Positions 51,033-59,835 of a stretch of 64,000 bases of DNA are shown piece by piece. Made by a program: the position numbers and the translations under genes. Where the stretch lies: positions 62,001 through 126,000 of the forward strand of contig CAMUDN010000004.1 in NCBI GenBank assembly GCA_947087645.1, in the 5' to 3' direction. Position 1 is the stretch's first letter, and the number at the start of each line of letters is the position of its first letter. Origin of the DNA: an uncultured Bulleidia sp. Lineage in GTDB: Bacteria; Bacillota_I; Bacilli_A; Erysipelotrichales; Erysipelotrichaceae. The notes beneath the pieces were generated by a model. That model saw only the letters and a list, made by a program, of their open reading frames with translations, ran no database searches and had not been told where the DNA came from.

Positions 51033-54000
51033 ATGCTTCTATTATCATCTATTTTAAATAAATTAAATATCTCTTCATCTTCTATAACAGACGATGTTAT
51101 AATCACAAATGTTTGCTTTTTTGCTTCAAAAAAAGAATTAAATATTTTTATAAAAGCAAAGCAAGTTTTATCTTATGATCTTTTTACTCCTTTAATAAAT
51201 GAATTACATAAACAATTAGAAATTAGCATTATTTTACATTTTGAATGGGTGAATAACCAAATAAATGTTTTGCAATTAGATAATTATTTACAACTTGTTG
51301 GGCAAGAAAAAAAACTATCTGTTTTAAAACAAGCAGAAATTAAAGTTCAACAAAAAGAAATTTATTTTTATTTTTTAAATTATACATATTTAGAACAAGC
51401 TAAAAAATTACTTAATGAGTTAAGAACTATTATTAATCAATTTGGTTTATCTGATTATGCATTACATATTGAACAAAATGTACCTAAAGAAAAAAATAGT
51501 ACAGAAGTTATACTGATGGATAAACCGAAAGAAGAAATTAAAAAACCAATTATTACGAAAAAAGAAGAAACTTTTGTGCGCTTAGATGAAATAAATCTAA
51601 ATATGGGTTTAATATATTTTCAAGGAGAAGTTTTTCAAACTGAAATAAAAGAATTAAAAAATAATAAATTTTTACAAACTTTATCTATTTATGATGGTCA
51701 TGAAGCTATCCATGTTAAACGTTTCAGTTCAGCTAAATTATCAGCTACTAAAATGAATTTGATTCAAGTTGGACAACATTTAAAAATACAAGGTCATATT
51801 GTGTATGATACATATAGTAATGAAAATATTTGTATGGCTAGTAGTATCAGTATTTTAGATGTAGATAATAAAATTATTGATGATGCTAAAGAAAAAAGGA
51901 TCGAATTTCATGCACATACTAATTTTTCTGAAATGGATGGTGTTTGTTCACCTAAAGAAGTTATTGAATATGCATGGAATTTAGGTCATTCAGGATTAGT
52001 ATTAACTGATCATGCAAATGTTCAATCATTTGTAAAAGCAAAACATGCTGTTGAATCTTTACGTAAACAAGATCCTAATCGTTATTTTAAACTAGGCTTT
52101 GGTTGCGAAATTAATATGGTTGAAGATGAATTATGTATTGTACGTAATATTAAAGATTTAGCAATTAGTGATGCGGAATTTACAGTTTTTGACTTAGAAA
52201 CAACAGGTTTAAGTGTATATTTTGATCATATCATTGAATTTGGTGCGGTAAAAATTAAAAATGGTTTGCGTATTGATTCAAAACAAATTTTTATTAAACC
52301 ACCAGTTGCTATTCCTGCCAAAATTAGTGCTAAAACAAATATATCTAATGATATGGTACAAAATGCGAAAAGTTTTAAAGAAGTAGTTGATGAATTATTA
52401 TCTTTTATTGGTGATTCTATATTAGTTGCTCATAATGCCAGTTTTGATTACCATTTCTTTAATGAAGAATTAAGACGTATTGGCTATTCTCCTTTAACAA
52501 ATCCAGTTATTGATACTTTAGATATGGCTCGGGCTGTTATATCTGATAGATCACGTTTTGCTTTAGCTAATATTTCCAGTCATTATAAACTTAATTATTC
52601 TAAAAGTGATGCTCACCGTGCCGATTATGATGCGGGTATTTTAGCTGATGCTTTTGAGCATTTATTGTTAGATGCTAAAAATATTTTTCATATTGAAACA
52701 CTTGCTGATTTACAAAATAAAGTTAAAACAAAATCAGATTTTAAAAGAATGTTTTCAAAACATGTTTCAATTATTGCTAAAAATCAGAAAGGTCTTAAAA
52801 GTCTTTATGACTTAATTAGTATTTCTAATACCGAAACACTTGCAGTAGCTGAAAAAAATGAAGGTTCTAATGCTATTGGTGAACCACGTCTTAAGCGATC
52901 GACATTACAGAATTATCGACATGATTTATTACTTGGCTCAACTTGCTTGAATGGAGAAGTATTTGAAATGGCTTGTAATGGTGATGATGATCGTCTTTTA
53001 AAGACAATGGCTTTTTACGATTATATTGAAATACAACCATTAGCTAATTATACGACTGCTATTTTATTATCTTCTTTACCTAGTGTTGAACGTTTAAAAA
53101 AAGTGCAACAACGAATTATTAAAATGGCAAAGTATTTAAATATACCGATATTAGCTAGTAGTGATTGTCATTACTGTAAACCAGAAGAAAAAATATTTCG
53201 AGATATTTATATTACCAGCCAAGGTGTAGGAGGTGTAACTCATCCTCTCTACATACGTGATGATCAATTACGTAAAAATAATGCTAATCCTGATCAACAT
53301 TTGCGGCTAACAAATGAGATGATGGAAGATTTTAAGTGGTTAAATGATCCGCATTTAATTGCTGATTTAGTTATCCATACACCAAATAAATTATTTGCTG
53401 ATATTCAAGAAATTGAACCTGTACCAAAGGGTACTTATCCACCAATTATTGAAGGATCAGATGATAAATTACGTGATCTTTGTCAGAAAACAGCTTATGA
53501 AAGATATGCTTTTAAAGGAAAGATACCAGAGCTTGTACAACAAAGGCTTGATTTTGAATTAGATAATATTATTCGTAATGGCTTTGGTGTGCATTATTAT
53601 ATTGCTTCATTATTAGTCATGAAAACAAATAAGGATGGTTATGTTGTTGGTTCACGAGGATCAGTTGGTTCTTCATTTGCGGCAACGATGGCACATATTA
53701 CCGAAGTAAATCCTTTACCACCTCATTATTTATGTCCAAAATGTCATTATTCTGAGTTTTTTAAAAATGGTGAAGTTCTTTCTGGTTTTGATCTAAAAGA
53801 TAAACAATGCCCTAATTGTGGAGCAATGATGAAAGGTAATGGTCATAATATACCTTTCCAAACATTTTTAGGATTTAATGCTGATAAAACACCGGATATT
53901 GATCTTAATTTTTCAGATTTATATCAAGCTAAAGCACATAATTTCATTAAAGACTTTTTCGGTGAAAAACATGCTTTCCGAGCTGGTACAATAGGAACAG

Positions 54001-55334
54001 TGGCAGAAAAAACAGCATTTGGATATGTTAAAGGATATGAAGAAAAAATGGGTGTTAAGTTTTCTAATCCGATGAAGGAATATTTAGCTTTACATTGTCA
54101 AGATGTTAAAAGAACAACGGGTCAACATCCAGGTGGAATTGTTATTGTACCAAGTGATCATGAAGTAGAAGATTTTACCCCTGTTCAATATCCTTCGAAT
54201 CAGCCAGGGCCATGGAAAACAACTCATTTTGAATACCATGACTATGGTGATCAAATATTAAAATTTGATATTTTAGGACATGTTGATCCAACTTCAATGC
54301 GTTTATTACAAGAAATTGCAACTGTTAAACCTATGGATATACCGATGAATGATCCCGAAACATTATCATTATTTTATCAAGATAATGCATTAAAAGCTGA
54401 TCCACGTATTTATCATCAAGAAACAGGAGCTGTCGGTCTACCAGAATTTGGAACAGCTAATACAAGACGTGTTTTACAAGAAACTAAACCGCATACTTTT
54501 TCTGATTTAACTATTCTATCTGGTTTAACACATGGTACTGATGTATGGTCAGGAAATGCTCAAGAATTAGTTAGACAAGGACATCCTCTAAATGAAGTTA
54601 TTGGTTGTCGGGATGATATTATGACTTATCTATTAGATAAAAAACTAGAACCACTAGCAGCTTTTAAAATTATGGAATCTGTGCGTAAAGGTAAAGGTTT
54701 AACTATTGAACAGGAACAAATGATGAAAGAGCATCAGGTTCCGGATTGGTATATTACATCTTGTAAAAAAATTAAATATATGTTTCCTAAAGCACATGCT
54801 GTTGCATATGTTATGATGGCAGTTCGTATTGCCTGGTATAAAGTACATGAACCAATTAATTATTATATTCAATATTTAACGCTAAGATGTGATGCATATG
54901 ATATTAATATCATGACGAAAGGTTTGAATGCTATCCGTTCTGAAATGGATCGTATAAGAACCATGATTGATAATCATGATGCAAAGTTAACCAATAAAGA
55001 TAAAGCTGTTTACAATACTTTAGAAATATGTGAAGAAATGTATGCTCGTGGCTTTATGATTGAAAATGTTAATTTAAATGAATCTTTATCAAATCGTTTT
55101 AAACAATCACCATCTAATCCAAATGCTGTTATACCACCATTTATTGTTGTTGATTCCCTTGGTGAATCCGTTGCTGAAACAATTGTTGAAGCACGTAAAG
55201 AAGCAGCTTTTTTAAGTAAAGAAGATTTATTAGCAAGAACAAAATTATCTAAAACATTGTTAAAACGTTTTGAAGATTTAGGGATTACTAAAGATTTAAA
55301 TGAAATTAATCAATTAAGTTTATTTACTTTTTAA
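51033..55334 (+). CDS. polC: DNA polymerase III alpha subunit, Gram-positive PolC type
   Basis: 1433 residues. Order of domains: N-terminal domain (1-185), OB fold (about 186-285), PHP domain beginning EFHAHTNFSEMDG near 290, an inserted 3'-5' proofreading exonuclease (FDLETTGLS near 385 to 550), and the rest of PHP. A zinc-binding CPKC/CPNC pair (about 900-930) and the polymerase palm with DKTPDIDLNFS near 955 follow, then fingers and the C-terminal region. PolC is the leading replicative polymerase of low-GC Gram-positives. AGGAGA ribosome-binding site. Confidence 0.98.
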   Translation: MLLLSSILNKLNISSSSITDDVIITNVCFFASKKELNIFIKAKQVLSYDLFTPLINELHKQLEISIILHFEWVNNQINVLQLDNYLQLVGQEKKLSVLKQAEIKVQQKEIYFYFLNYTYLEQAKKLLNELRTIINQFGLSDYALHIEQNVPKEKNSTEVILMDKPKEEIKKPIITKKEETFVRLDEINLNMGLIYFQGEVFQTEIKELKNNKFLQTLSIYDGHEAIHVKRFSSAKLSATKMNLIQVGQHLKIQGHIVYDTYSNENICMASSISILDVDNKIIDDAKEKRIEFHAHTNFSEMDGVCSPKEVIEYAWNLGHSGLVLTDHANVQSFVKAKHAVESLRKQDPNRYFKLGFGCEINMVEDELCIVRNIKDLAISDAEFTVFDLETTGLSVYFDHIIEFGAVKIKNGLRIDSKQIFIKPPVAIPAKISAKTNISNDMVQNAKSFKEVVDELLSFIGDSILVAHNASFDYHFFNEELRRIGYSPLTNPVIDTLDMARAVISDRSRFALANISSHYKLNYSKSDAHRADYDAGILADAFEHLLLDAKNIFHIETLADLQNKVKTKSDFKRMFSKHVSIIAKNQKGLKSLYDLISISNTETLAVAEKNEGSNAIGEPRLKRSTLQNYRHDLLLGSTCLNGEVFEMACNGDDDRLLKTMAFYDYIEIQPLANYTTAILLSSLPSVERLKKVQQRIIKMAKYLNIPILASSDCHYCKPEEKIFRDIYITSQGVGGVTHPLYIRDDQLRKNNANPDQHLRLTNEMMEDFKWLNDPHLIADLVIHTPNKLFADIQEIEPVPKGTYPPIIEGSDDKLRDLCQKTAYERYAFKGKIPELVQQRLDFELDNIIRNGFGVHYYIASLLVMKTNKDGYVVGSRGSVGSSFAATMAHITEVNPLPPHYLCPKCHYSEFFKNGEVLSGFDLKDKQCPNCGAMMKGNGHNIPFQTFLGFNADKTPDIDLNFSDLYQAKAHNFIKDFFGEKHAFRAGTIGTVAEKTAFGYVKGYEEKMGVKFSNPMKEYLALHCQDVKRTTGQHPGGIVIVPSDHEVEDFTPVQYPSNQPGPWKTTHFEYHDYGDQILKFDILGHVDPTSMRLLQEIATVKPMDIPMNDPETLSLFYQDNALKADPRIYHQETGAVGLPEFGTANTRRVLQETKPHTFSDLTILSGLTHGTDVWSGNAQELVRQGHPLNEVIGCRDDIMTYLLDKKLEPLAAFKIMESVRKGKGLTIEQEQMMKEHQVPDWYITSCKKIKYMFPKAHAVAYVMMAVRIAWYKVHEPINYYIQYLTLRCDAYDINIMTKGLNAIRSEMDRIRTMIDNHDAKLTNKDKAVYNTLEICEEMYARGFMIENVNLNESLSNRFKQSPSNPNAVIPPFIVVDSLGESVAETIVEARKEAAFLSKEDLLARTKLSKTLLKRFEDLGITKDLNEINQLSLFTF

Positions 55335-55367
55335 TTGTACATATATGTATATTGAATATACATATAT
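55335..55367 (+). promoter_or_regulatory. Putative thrS promoter embedded in a 12-bp inverted repeat
   Basis: TTGTAC (55335-55340) and TATACA (55357-55362) are spaced by 16 bp; TATACT at 55365-55370 is an alternative -10. ATATATGTATAT (55341-55352) and ATATACATATAT (55356-55367) form a perfect inverted repeat with a TGA loop. There is no T-run after it, so it is a poor terminator for polC. Confidence 0.4.
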
Positions 55368-55375
55368 ACTATGCT

Positions 55376-55643
55376 AAACTTAAGCCGTGCAAAGACTGTA
55401 TACTAGTAAAAACAAACAGTCTAATTGCCATATAAAATATACATTTGCAATGAGCAAGACATGATTTGAAGTAAGAACTGTAAAGAGAGCTCTGCATGCT
55501 GAAAATGAGTCAGAATCGCTTTGAATTACTACTTGGGAGCAATCTATGAAAATAGATCGTTTATCTGCGTTAAAGATCAAAGAGTTAGAGAAATCTAAAA
55601 TAAAGGTGGTACCACGTTAAGCGTCCTTTAAGGACGCTTTTTA
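55376..55643 (+). ncRNA. T-box leader (threonine) with terminator, upstream of thrS
   Basis: The highly conserved T-box sequence AAAGGTGGTACCACG lies at 55602-55616 and an intrinsic terminator GCGTCC-TTTAA-GGACGC plus T-run at 55621-55643. Stem I features AGAGAGCT and GCTGAAA are near 55484-55505. The probable specifier codon is ACT (Thr) at 55528-55530, followed by ACTTGGGAGC as in other T-boxes. Uncharged tRNA-Thr should pair with the specifier and with TGGT to prevent termination. This accounts for the 326-nt gap between polC and thrS. Confidence 0.93.
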
Positions 55644-55660
55644 TTTGGAAAGGGGAAAAT

Positions 55661-57418
55661 ATGAATTTTAAAGAAAATAAAGAATTAGCATTATTCAATC
55701 ATTCTTGTGCTCATTTATTAGCACAAGCAGTTAAACATTTATATCCACAAGCTAAATTTTGGGTTGGTCCAGTTGTTGAAGAAGGTTTTTATTATGACAT
55801 TGATCTTGGTGATGATGTTATTCATGATGAAGATCTCGCTAAAATTGAAAAAGAAATGAAAAAATGTGCTAAGGATAATAAACGTATTATCCGTCATGAA
55901 TTATCTCGCAAGGAAGCTTTGGAGCAATTTAAAGATGATCCATATAAGATTGACTTAATTAAGCATATGGCTGAAGATACAATAATTACTATGTATACAC
56001 AAGGTGATTTTACAGATCTTTGTCGTGGACCACATGTTGAAAACACAAAATTATTAAAGCATTTTAAATTGCTTAAACATTCAGGTGCTTATTGGAAAGG
56101 TGATAAAAATGCCAAAGTATTACAAAGAATATATGGTGTTTGTTTTCCTAGTGCTGAAGAATTGGATACTTATCTAAAACAATTAGAAGAAGCAAAAGAA
56201 AGAGATCATCGAAAATTAGGTAAAGATTTAAAAATGTTCTTATTTTCAGAAACTGTTGGAGCTGGTTTACCAATGTGGCTACCAAATGGTTTTACTGTTC
56301 GCCGTTTACTTGCTGATTATATTATGGAAAAAGAAATTCAATTAGGATATGAGCATGTTTTAACACCAAGTGTTGCTAGTACAAAATTATATGAAGTGTC
56401 AGGTCATTTAGCTCACTATAAAGATGATATGTTCCCAATTATGGATCGTGATGGTGATAGTTATGTTTTACGACCAATGAATTGTCCTGAACATATGATT
56501 ATTTATAAGTCAGAATTACATTCTTATCGTGATTTACCAATTAGACTTGCAGAAATTGCTCATGATTTTCGTTTTGAAGCATCGGGAGCTTTAACTGGTA
56601 TTGAACGTTCACGTTCATTTACACAGAATGATTCACATATCTTTTTAAGACCGGATCAAATTGCTGATGAAATTAAAAATGTAACTAAATTAATTTTAGA
56701 TGTTTATCATGATTTCGGCTTTCAAGATTTTTCTTTTCGACTTTCTTTGCGTGATTTAAATAATAAAGCTAAATACTTTGGAAATGATGAATTATGGTCA
56801 AAATCAGAAGCGGAATTAAGAAAGGTATTAAAAGAAATGAATGTTTCTTATTATGAAGCTTTAGGTGAAGCAGCTTTCTATGGTCCTAAAATTGATGTTC
56901 AAGTAAAATCAGCATTAGGTCATGATGTTACTTTAAGTACTATTCAATTAGATTACCAATTACCAGAACGTTTTGCATTAGAATATGTTGATGCAAATAA
57001 TCAAAAATTAAGACCAGTTGTCATTCATCGTGCTATTTTAGGATCTCTTGATCGTTTTATTGCCTTTTTGCTAGAAGAAACAAAAGGCGTTTTACCTTTG
57101 TGGCTAGCTCCTTTACAAGTTGAAGTGATACCTGTAAATGCCCAAGCTCATGGTCAATATGCTAGTGAAATTAATCAGCTTTTAAAGAAGAATAATATTC
57201 GTTCTCACCTTGATGATCGTAATGAAAAATTAGGTTATCGTATTCGGGAAGCACAATTACATAAAGTTCCTGTTCAAATAGTTGTTGGTAATCGGGATAT
57301 GGAAAATAAAACTGTGACAGTTAGAAATTATGGTTCAAAAGAAGAAATAACATATACTATCAATGAGTATCTTAAATTGATTTTAGAAGCAATTAAAAAT
57401 AAAACTTTAAACAATTAA
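55661..57418 (+). CDS. thrS: Threonyl-tRNA synthetase lacking the N-terminal TGS domain
   Basis: 585 residues, about 55-60 shorter than the usual 640. It begins directly with the editing (N2) domain: H14-S-C-A-H18 and C121-x3-H125 are the editing-site motifs. The class II catalytic core follows (motif 2 region HDFRFEASGALTGIERSRSF; motif 3 PVVIHRAILGSLDRF), then the anticodon-binding domain. The start is fixed by GGAAAGGGG and by the T-box terminator 18 nt upstream, so no room exists for a TGS domain. Charges tRNA-Thr. Confidence 0.95.
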   Translation: MNFKENKELALFNHSCAHLLAQAVKHLYPQAKFWVGPVVEEGFYYDIDLGDDVIHDEDLAKIEKEMKKCAKDNKRIIRHELSRKEALEQFKDDPYKIDLIKHMAEDTIITMYTQGDFTDLCRGPHVENTKLLKHFKLLKHSGAYWKGDKNAKVLQRIYGVCFPSAEELDTYLKQLEEAKERDHRKLGKDLKMFLFSETVGAGLPMWLPNGFTVRRLLADYIMEKEIQLGYEHVLTPSVASTKLYEVSGHLAHYKDDMFPIMDRDGDSYVLRPMNCPEHMIIYKSELHSYRDLPIRLAEIAHDFRFEASGALTGIERSRSFTQNDSHIFLRPDQIADEIKNVTKLILDVYHDFGFQDFSFRLSLRDLNNKAKYFGNDELWSKSEAELRKVLKEMNVSYYEALGEAAFYGPKIDVQVKSALGHDVTLSTIQLDYQLPERFALEYVDANNQKLRPVVIHRAILGSLDRFIAFLLEETKGVLPLWLAPLQVEVIPVNAQAHGQYASEINQLLKKNNIRSHLDDRNEKLGYRIREAQLHKVPVQIVVGNRDMENKTVTVRNYGSKEEITYTINEYLKLILEAIKNKTLNN

Positions 57419-57425
57419 CTAACTA

Positions 57426-57453
57426 TTGAAAAATAAGATAGATGGTTTACAAT
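57426..57453 (+). promoter_or_regulatory. Putative promoter of the lipoprotein gene
   Basis: TTGAAA (57426-57431), 16-bp spacer, TACAAT (57448-57453), then AAAGGGGGAA before the ATG at 57480. Confidence 0.5.
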
Positions 57454-57479
57454 GATCTAGGTGTTAAAGGGGGAATTAT

Positions 57480-57986
57480 ATGAATAAATTATTAAAAGTC
57501 TTAGCTGTTTCTTCCATGCTTGTTTTATCAGCTTGTGCTAATAACAAAGCTAGTGATCAAACAAAAACAAGTACTAAAGAAGTTAAGAAAACAGAAGCAC
57601 CATTGAAAGATTTTGCTAATAAAATGAAAGAAGATGGAGCAAAGATTAAATTTGTCTTTTGGCCAAATGTTAAGAAGGCTAAAGATAGCGTACGTAAAAC
57701 ATTAGATCCAAAACAAGATAAAAGTAAGATGCTTATTGAGAAATCTGCTGAATTCTTTACTTCTTTAGATGCTAAAGAAACATCTGATAAACCTGTTTTA
57801 CCACAGACTGATGTTGTTAATGCATATGAGTTAAGCAATAAAGATGAAACATTTAATGTTTCTATCTTTAAAGAAGGATATGTTAAATGGCAAAATTTTA
57901 AGAGTAATGAAAAGCAAATTTTTAAAATTAGTAAAGATGATTTAGCTAAATTAAAAGCTATTTCTGATGCTTTTCAAGCTAAATAA
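57480..57986 (+). CDS. Predicted lipoprotein, unknown function
   Basis: 168 residues; I do not recognise the family. A signal peptide with lipobox VLSAC (Cys19) predicts lipid anchoring outside the cell. A Lys/Thr-rich linker (20-40) is followed by a compact domain of about 125 residues with FVFWPNVKKAKDSVR and KEGYVKWQNFKSN. Strong ribosome-binding site and its own promoter. It stands between thrS and the convergent proS with a shared terminator. Confidence 0.75.
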   Translation: MNKLLKVLAVSSMLVLSACANNKASDQTKTSTKEVKKTEAPLKDFANKMKEDGAKIKFVFWPNVKKAKDSVRKTLDPKQDKSKMLIEKSAEFFTSLDAKETSDKPVLPQTDVVNAYELSNKDETFNVSIFKEGYVKWQNFKSNEKQIFKISKDDLAKLKAISDAFQAK

Positions 57987-58030
57987 AAATTGCTAAAGTA
58001 TTGATTAATATCTACTTTTATTGCATTTTA

Positions 58031-58064
58031 AAAGACTTAATTCATTTAGAATTAAGTCTTTTTT
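58031..58064. terminator. Bidirectional terminator between the lipoprotein gene and proS
   Basis: AAAGACTTAATTC (58031-58043) and GAATTAAGTCTTT (58049-58061) form a 13-bp stem with a 5-nt loop, T-run to the right and a shorter one on the minus strand. Confidence 0.85.
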
Positions 58065-59740
58065 TATTTAAAATAATCACATACTTGGTTAAGATTGATT
58101 ATTTTTTTATCTTTTCCTCTTTCTTTTATTTCAACTTGTTGATCATGAACAGCCTTACCAATAATAATTTGTGTTGGAATACCAATTAAATCCATATCTT
58201 TGAATTTAATACCTGGTCTTTCCAAACGATCATCTAACAAAACATCAACATTGGCAAGTTTCAATTCATCATATAATTTATTAGCAGCTTGTAATTGTAC
58301 TTCATCTTTTGTAGAAATAACAATTATAGAGCATCTAAAAGGGGCTAAATCTTTAGGCCAAGCAATACCATTTTCATCTAAATTTTGTTCGGCTAAAGCA
58401 GCCATTACACGAGCTGGACCAATACCATAACAGCCCATCCAAACATATTCTAAATGATTATCAGAATTCAAGTATTTTAAATTCATTGTTTTGGAATATT
58501 TAGTACCTAGTTTAAATGTATTACCAACCTCAATACCTTTTTCAAAATGAACAATACCAGATCCATTAGGGCAAGGATCACCACTTTGTATTTTGCGAAA
58601 ATCACCATACTGTGTAACTTGAAAATCACTTATATTTACATTGATATAATGATAGCCATCTTCATTTGCTCCAGTTACAAAATTATGGAGTAATTTTATT
58701 TCTTGATCAGCTAAAATTTTAGCATGAATATTTATTGGTCCTAGTGATCCAAATGATGCATGAAAAATATTTTGTACATCTTTTTCATCCGCTAATTCTA
58801 ATTGATGACAAGCTAATGCGGATTGAACTTTAGCTTCATTTACTTCACGATCACCACGTACTAAAACAACAACTAATTCATCATCTGCCTGATAACAAAG
58901 TGTTTTAACTGTTTGTCGGATATCAACATGTAAATAATTAACAACATCTTCAATACTATGTTGATTAGGAGTTGCAACTTTTTCTTTTTGTTGCAGTGGT
59001 TCACATGAGTTAAAATCATTAGCAATACATTTTGCAACTTCAATATTAGAAGCATATGTACCATCTTCATTTAAGACTAAAATATCTTCACCTATAGGAC
59101 TTAAAGCTTGAAATTCTTCAGATAATAATCCTCCCATGACACCTGTATTTGCTTTTACAATTACATAATTTAAGCCTATACGATTAAAAATATTTTGATA
59201 TGCTTTAAATTGTTTTTGATAGCTCATATTCATTCCTTCTTCATTTGCATCAAATGAATAAGCATCTTTCATCTGAAATTCACGAACTCGAATCAAACCA
59301 TATCGAGGTCTTGGTTCATCACGAAATTTTGTTTGAATTTGATAAAGTGAAAAAGGCATATCTTTATATGAATGTATTTTCATTTTGGCTGCTGTTGCAA
59401 ATAATTCTTCATGAGTTGGTCCCAAAACATAACTTTGATTTTTTCGATCTTTTAAGGAAAACATTGAAGAGCCAAAACCATCTCGACGTCCAGAAGCAAT
59501 ATATACATCTTCTGGTATTAAAGATGGCATCAGTAATTCTTGGCAATCAATTTTATCCATTTCTTCACGGATTATTTGATTAATTTTATTAAATACTTTT
59601 AAGCCCATTGGTAACATCATGTAAATACCTGTTGAACTTTTTTTAATCATCCCAGCTCGTACAAGCATATTTGAGCTTTGTGAATCTTCATCTTTAACAT
59701 TTTCTCGCAATGTAAAAAAGTAACTATTTTTTAAACGCAT
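58064..59740 (-). CDS. proS: Prolyl-tRNA synthetase (bacterial type with editing insertion)
   Basis: 558 residues from the ATG at 59740, chosen for the AAGAGGT ribosome-binding site; the frame extends to 59758 without one. Class II core with motif 1 region (MLVRAGMIKKSSTGIYMMLP), the TRxE-like GPTHEELF and motif 2 RDEPRPRYGLIRVREF. The INS editing domain lies at about 225-390 and the anticodon-binding domain at the end. Charges tRNA-Pro and clears Ala-tRNA-Pro. No T-box is seen upstream. B. subtilis has proS next to polC; here thrS separates them and proS is inverted. Confidence 0.96.
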   Translation of the reverse strand: MRLKNSYFFTLRENVKDEDSQSSNMLVRAGMIKKSSTGIYMMLPMGLKVFNKINQIIREEMDKIDCQELLMPSLIPEDVYIASGRRDGFGSSMFSLKDRKNQSYVLGPTHEELFATAAKMKIHSYKDMPFSLYQIQTKFRDEPRPRYGLIRVREFQMKDAYSFDANEEGMNMSYQKQFKAYQNIFNRIGLNYVIVKANTGVMGGLLSEEFQALSPIGEDILVLNEDGTYASNIEVAKCIANDFNSCEPLQQKEKVATPNQHSIEDVVNYLHVDIRQTVKTLCYQADDELVVVLVRGDREVNEAKVQSALACHQLELADEKDVQNIFHASFGSLGPINIHAKILADQEIKLLHNFVTGANEDGYHYINVNISDFQVTQYGDFRKIQSGDPCPNGSGIVHFEKGIEVGNTFKLGTKYSKTMNLKYLNSDNHLEYVWMGCYGIGPARVMAALAEQNLDENGIAWPKDLAPFRCSIIVISTKDEVQLQAANKLYDELKLANVDVLLDDRLERPGIKFKDMDLIGIPTQIIIGKAVHDQQVEIKERGKDKKIINLNQVCDYFK

Positions 59741-59783
59741 ACTATACCTCTTATGCATGCAATTATAACAAAAAATGAAAGAA

Positions 59784-59812
59784 TTGAAAAAGGTTGATTA
59801 ATGATATATAAT
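59784..59812 (+). promoter_or_regulatory. Promoter of guaB
   Basis: TTGAAA (59784-59789), 17-bp spacer, TATAAT (59807-59812), followed by AAGGAGG and the guaB ATG. Confidence 0.8.
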
Positions 59813-59835
59813 CTTTTTAATTTAAGGAGGCTATC

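Noticed and set aside
55380..55580. 66-codon minus-strand frame over the T-box
   Set aside because: Lies wholly on the conserved leader RNA of thrS; no ribosome-binding site.
58001..58189. 62-codon plus-strand frame after the lipoprotein gene
   Set aside because: Runs through the bidirectional terminator and the antisense of proS.
59245..59583. 112-codon plus-strand frame opposite proS
   Set aside because: Antisense shadow of a highly conserved synthetase.
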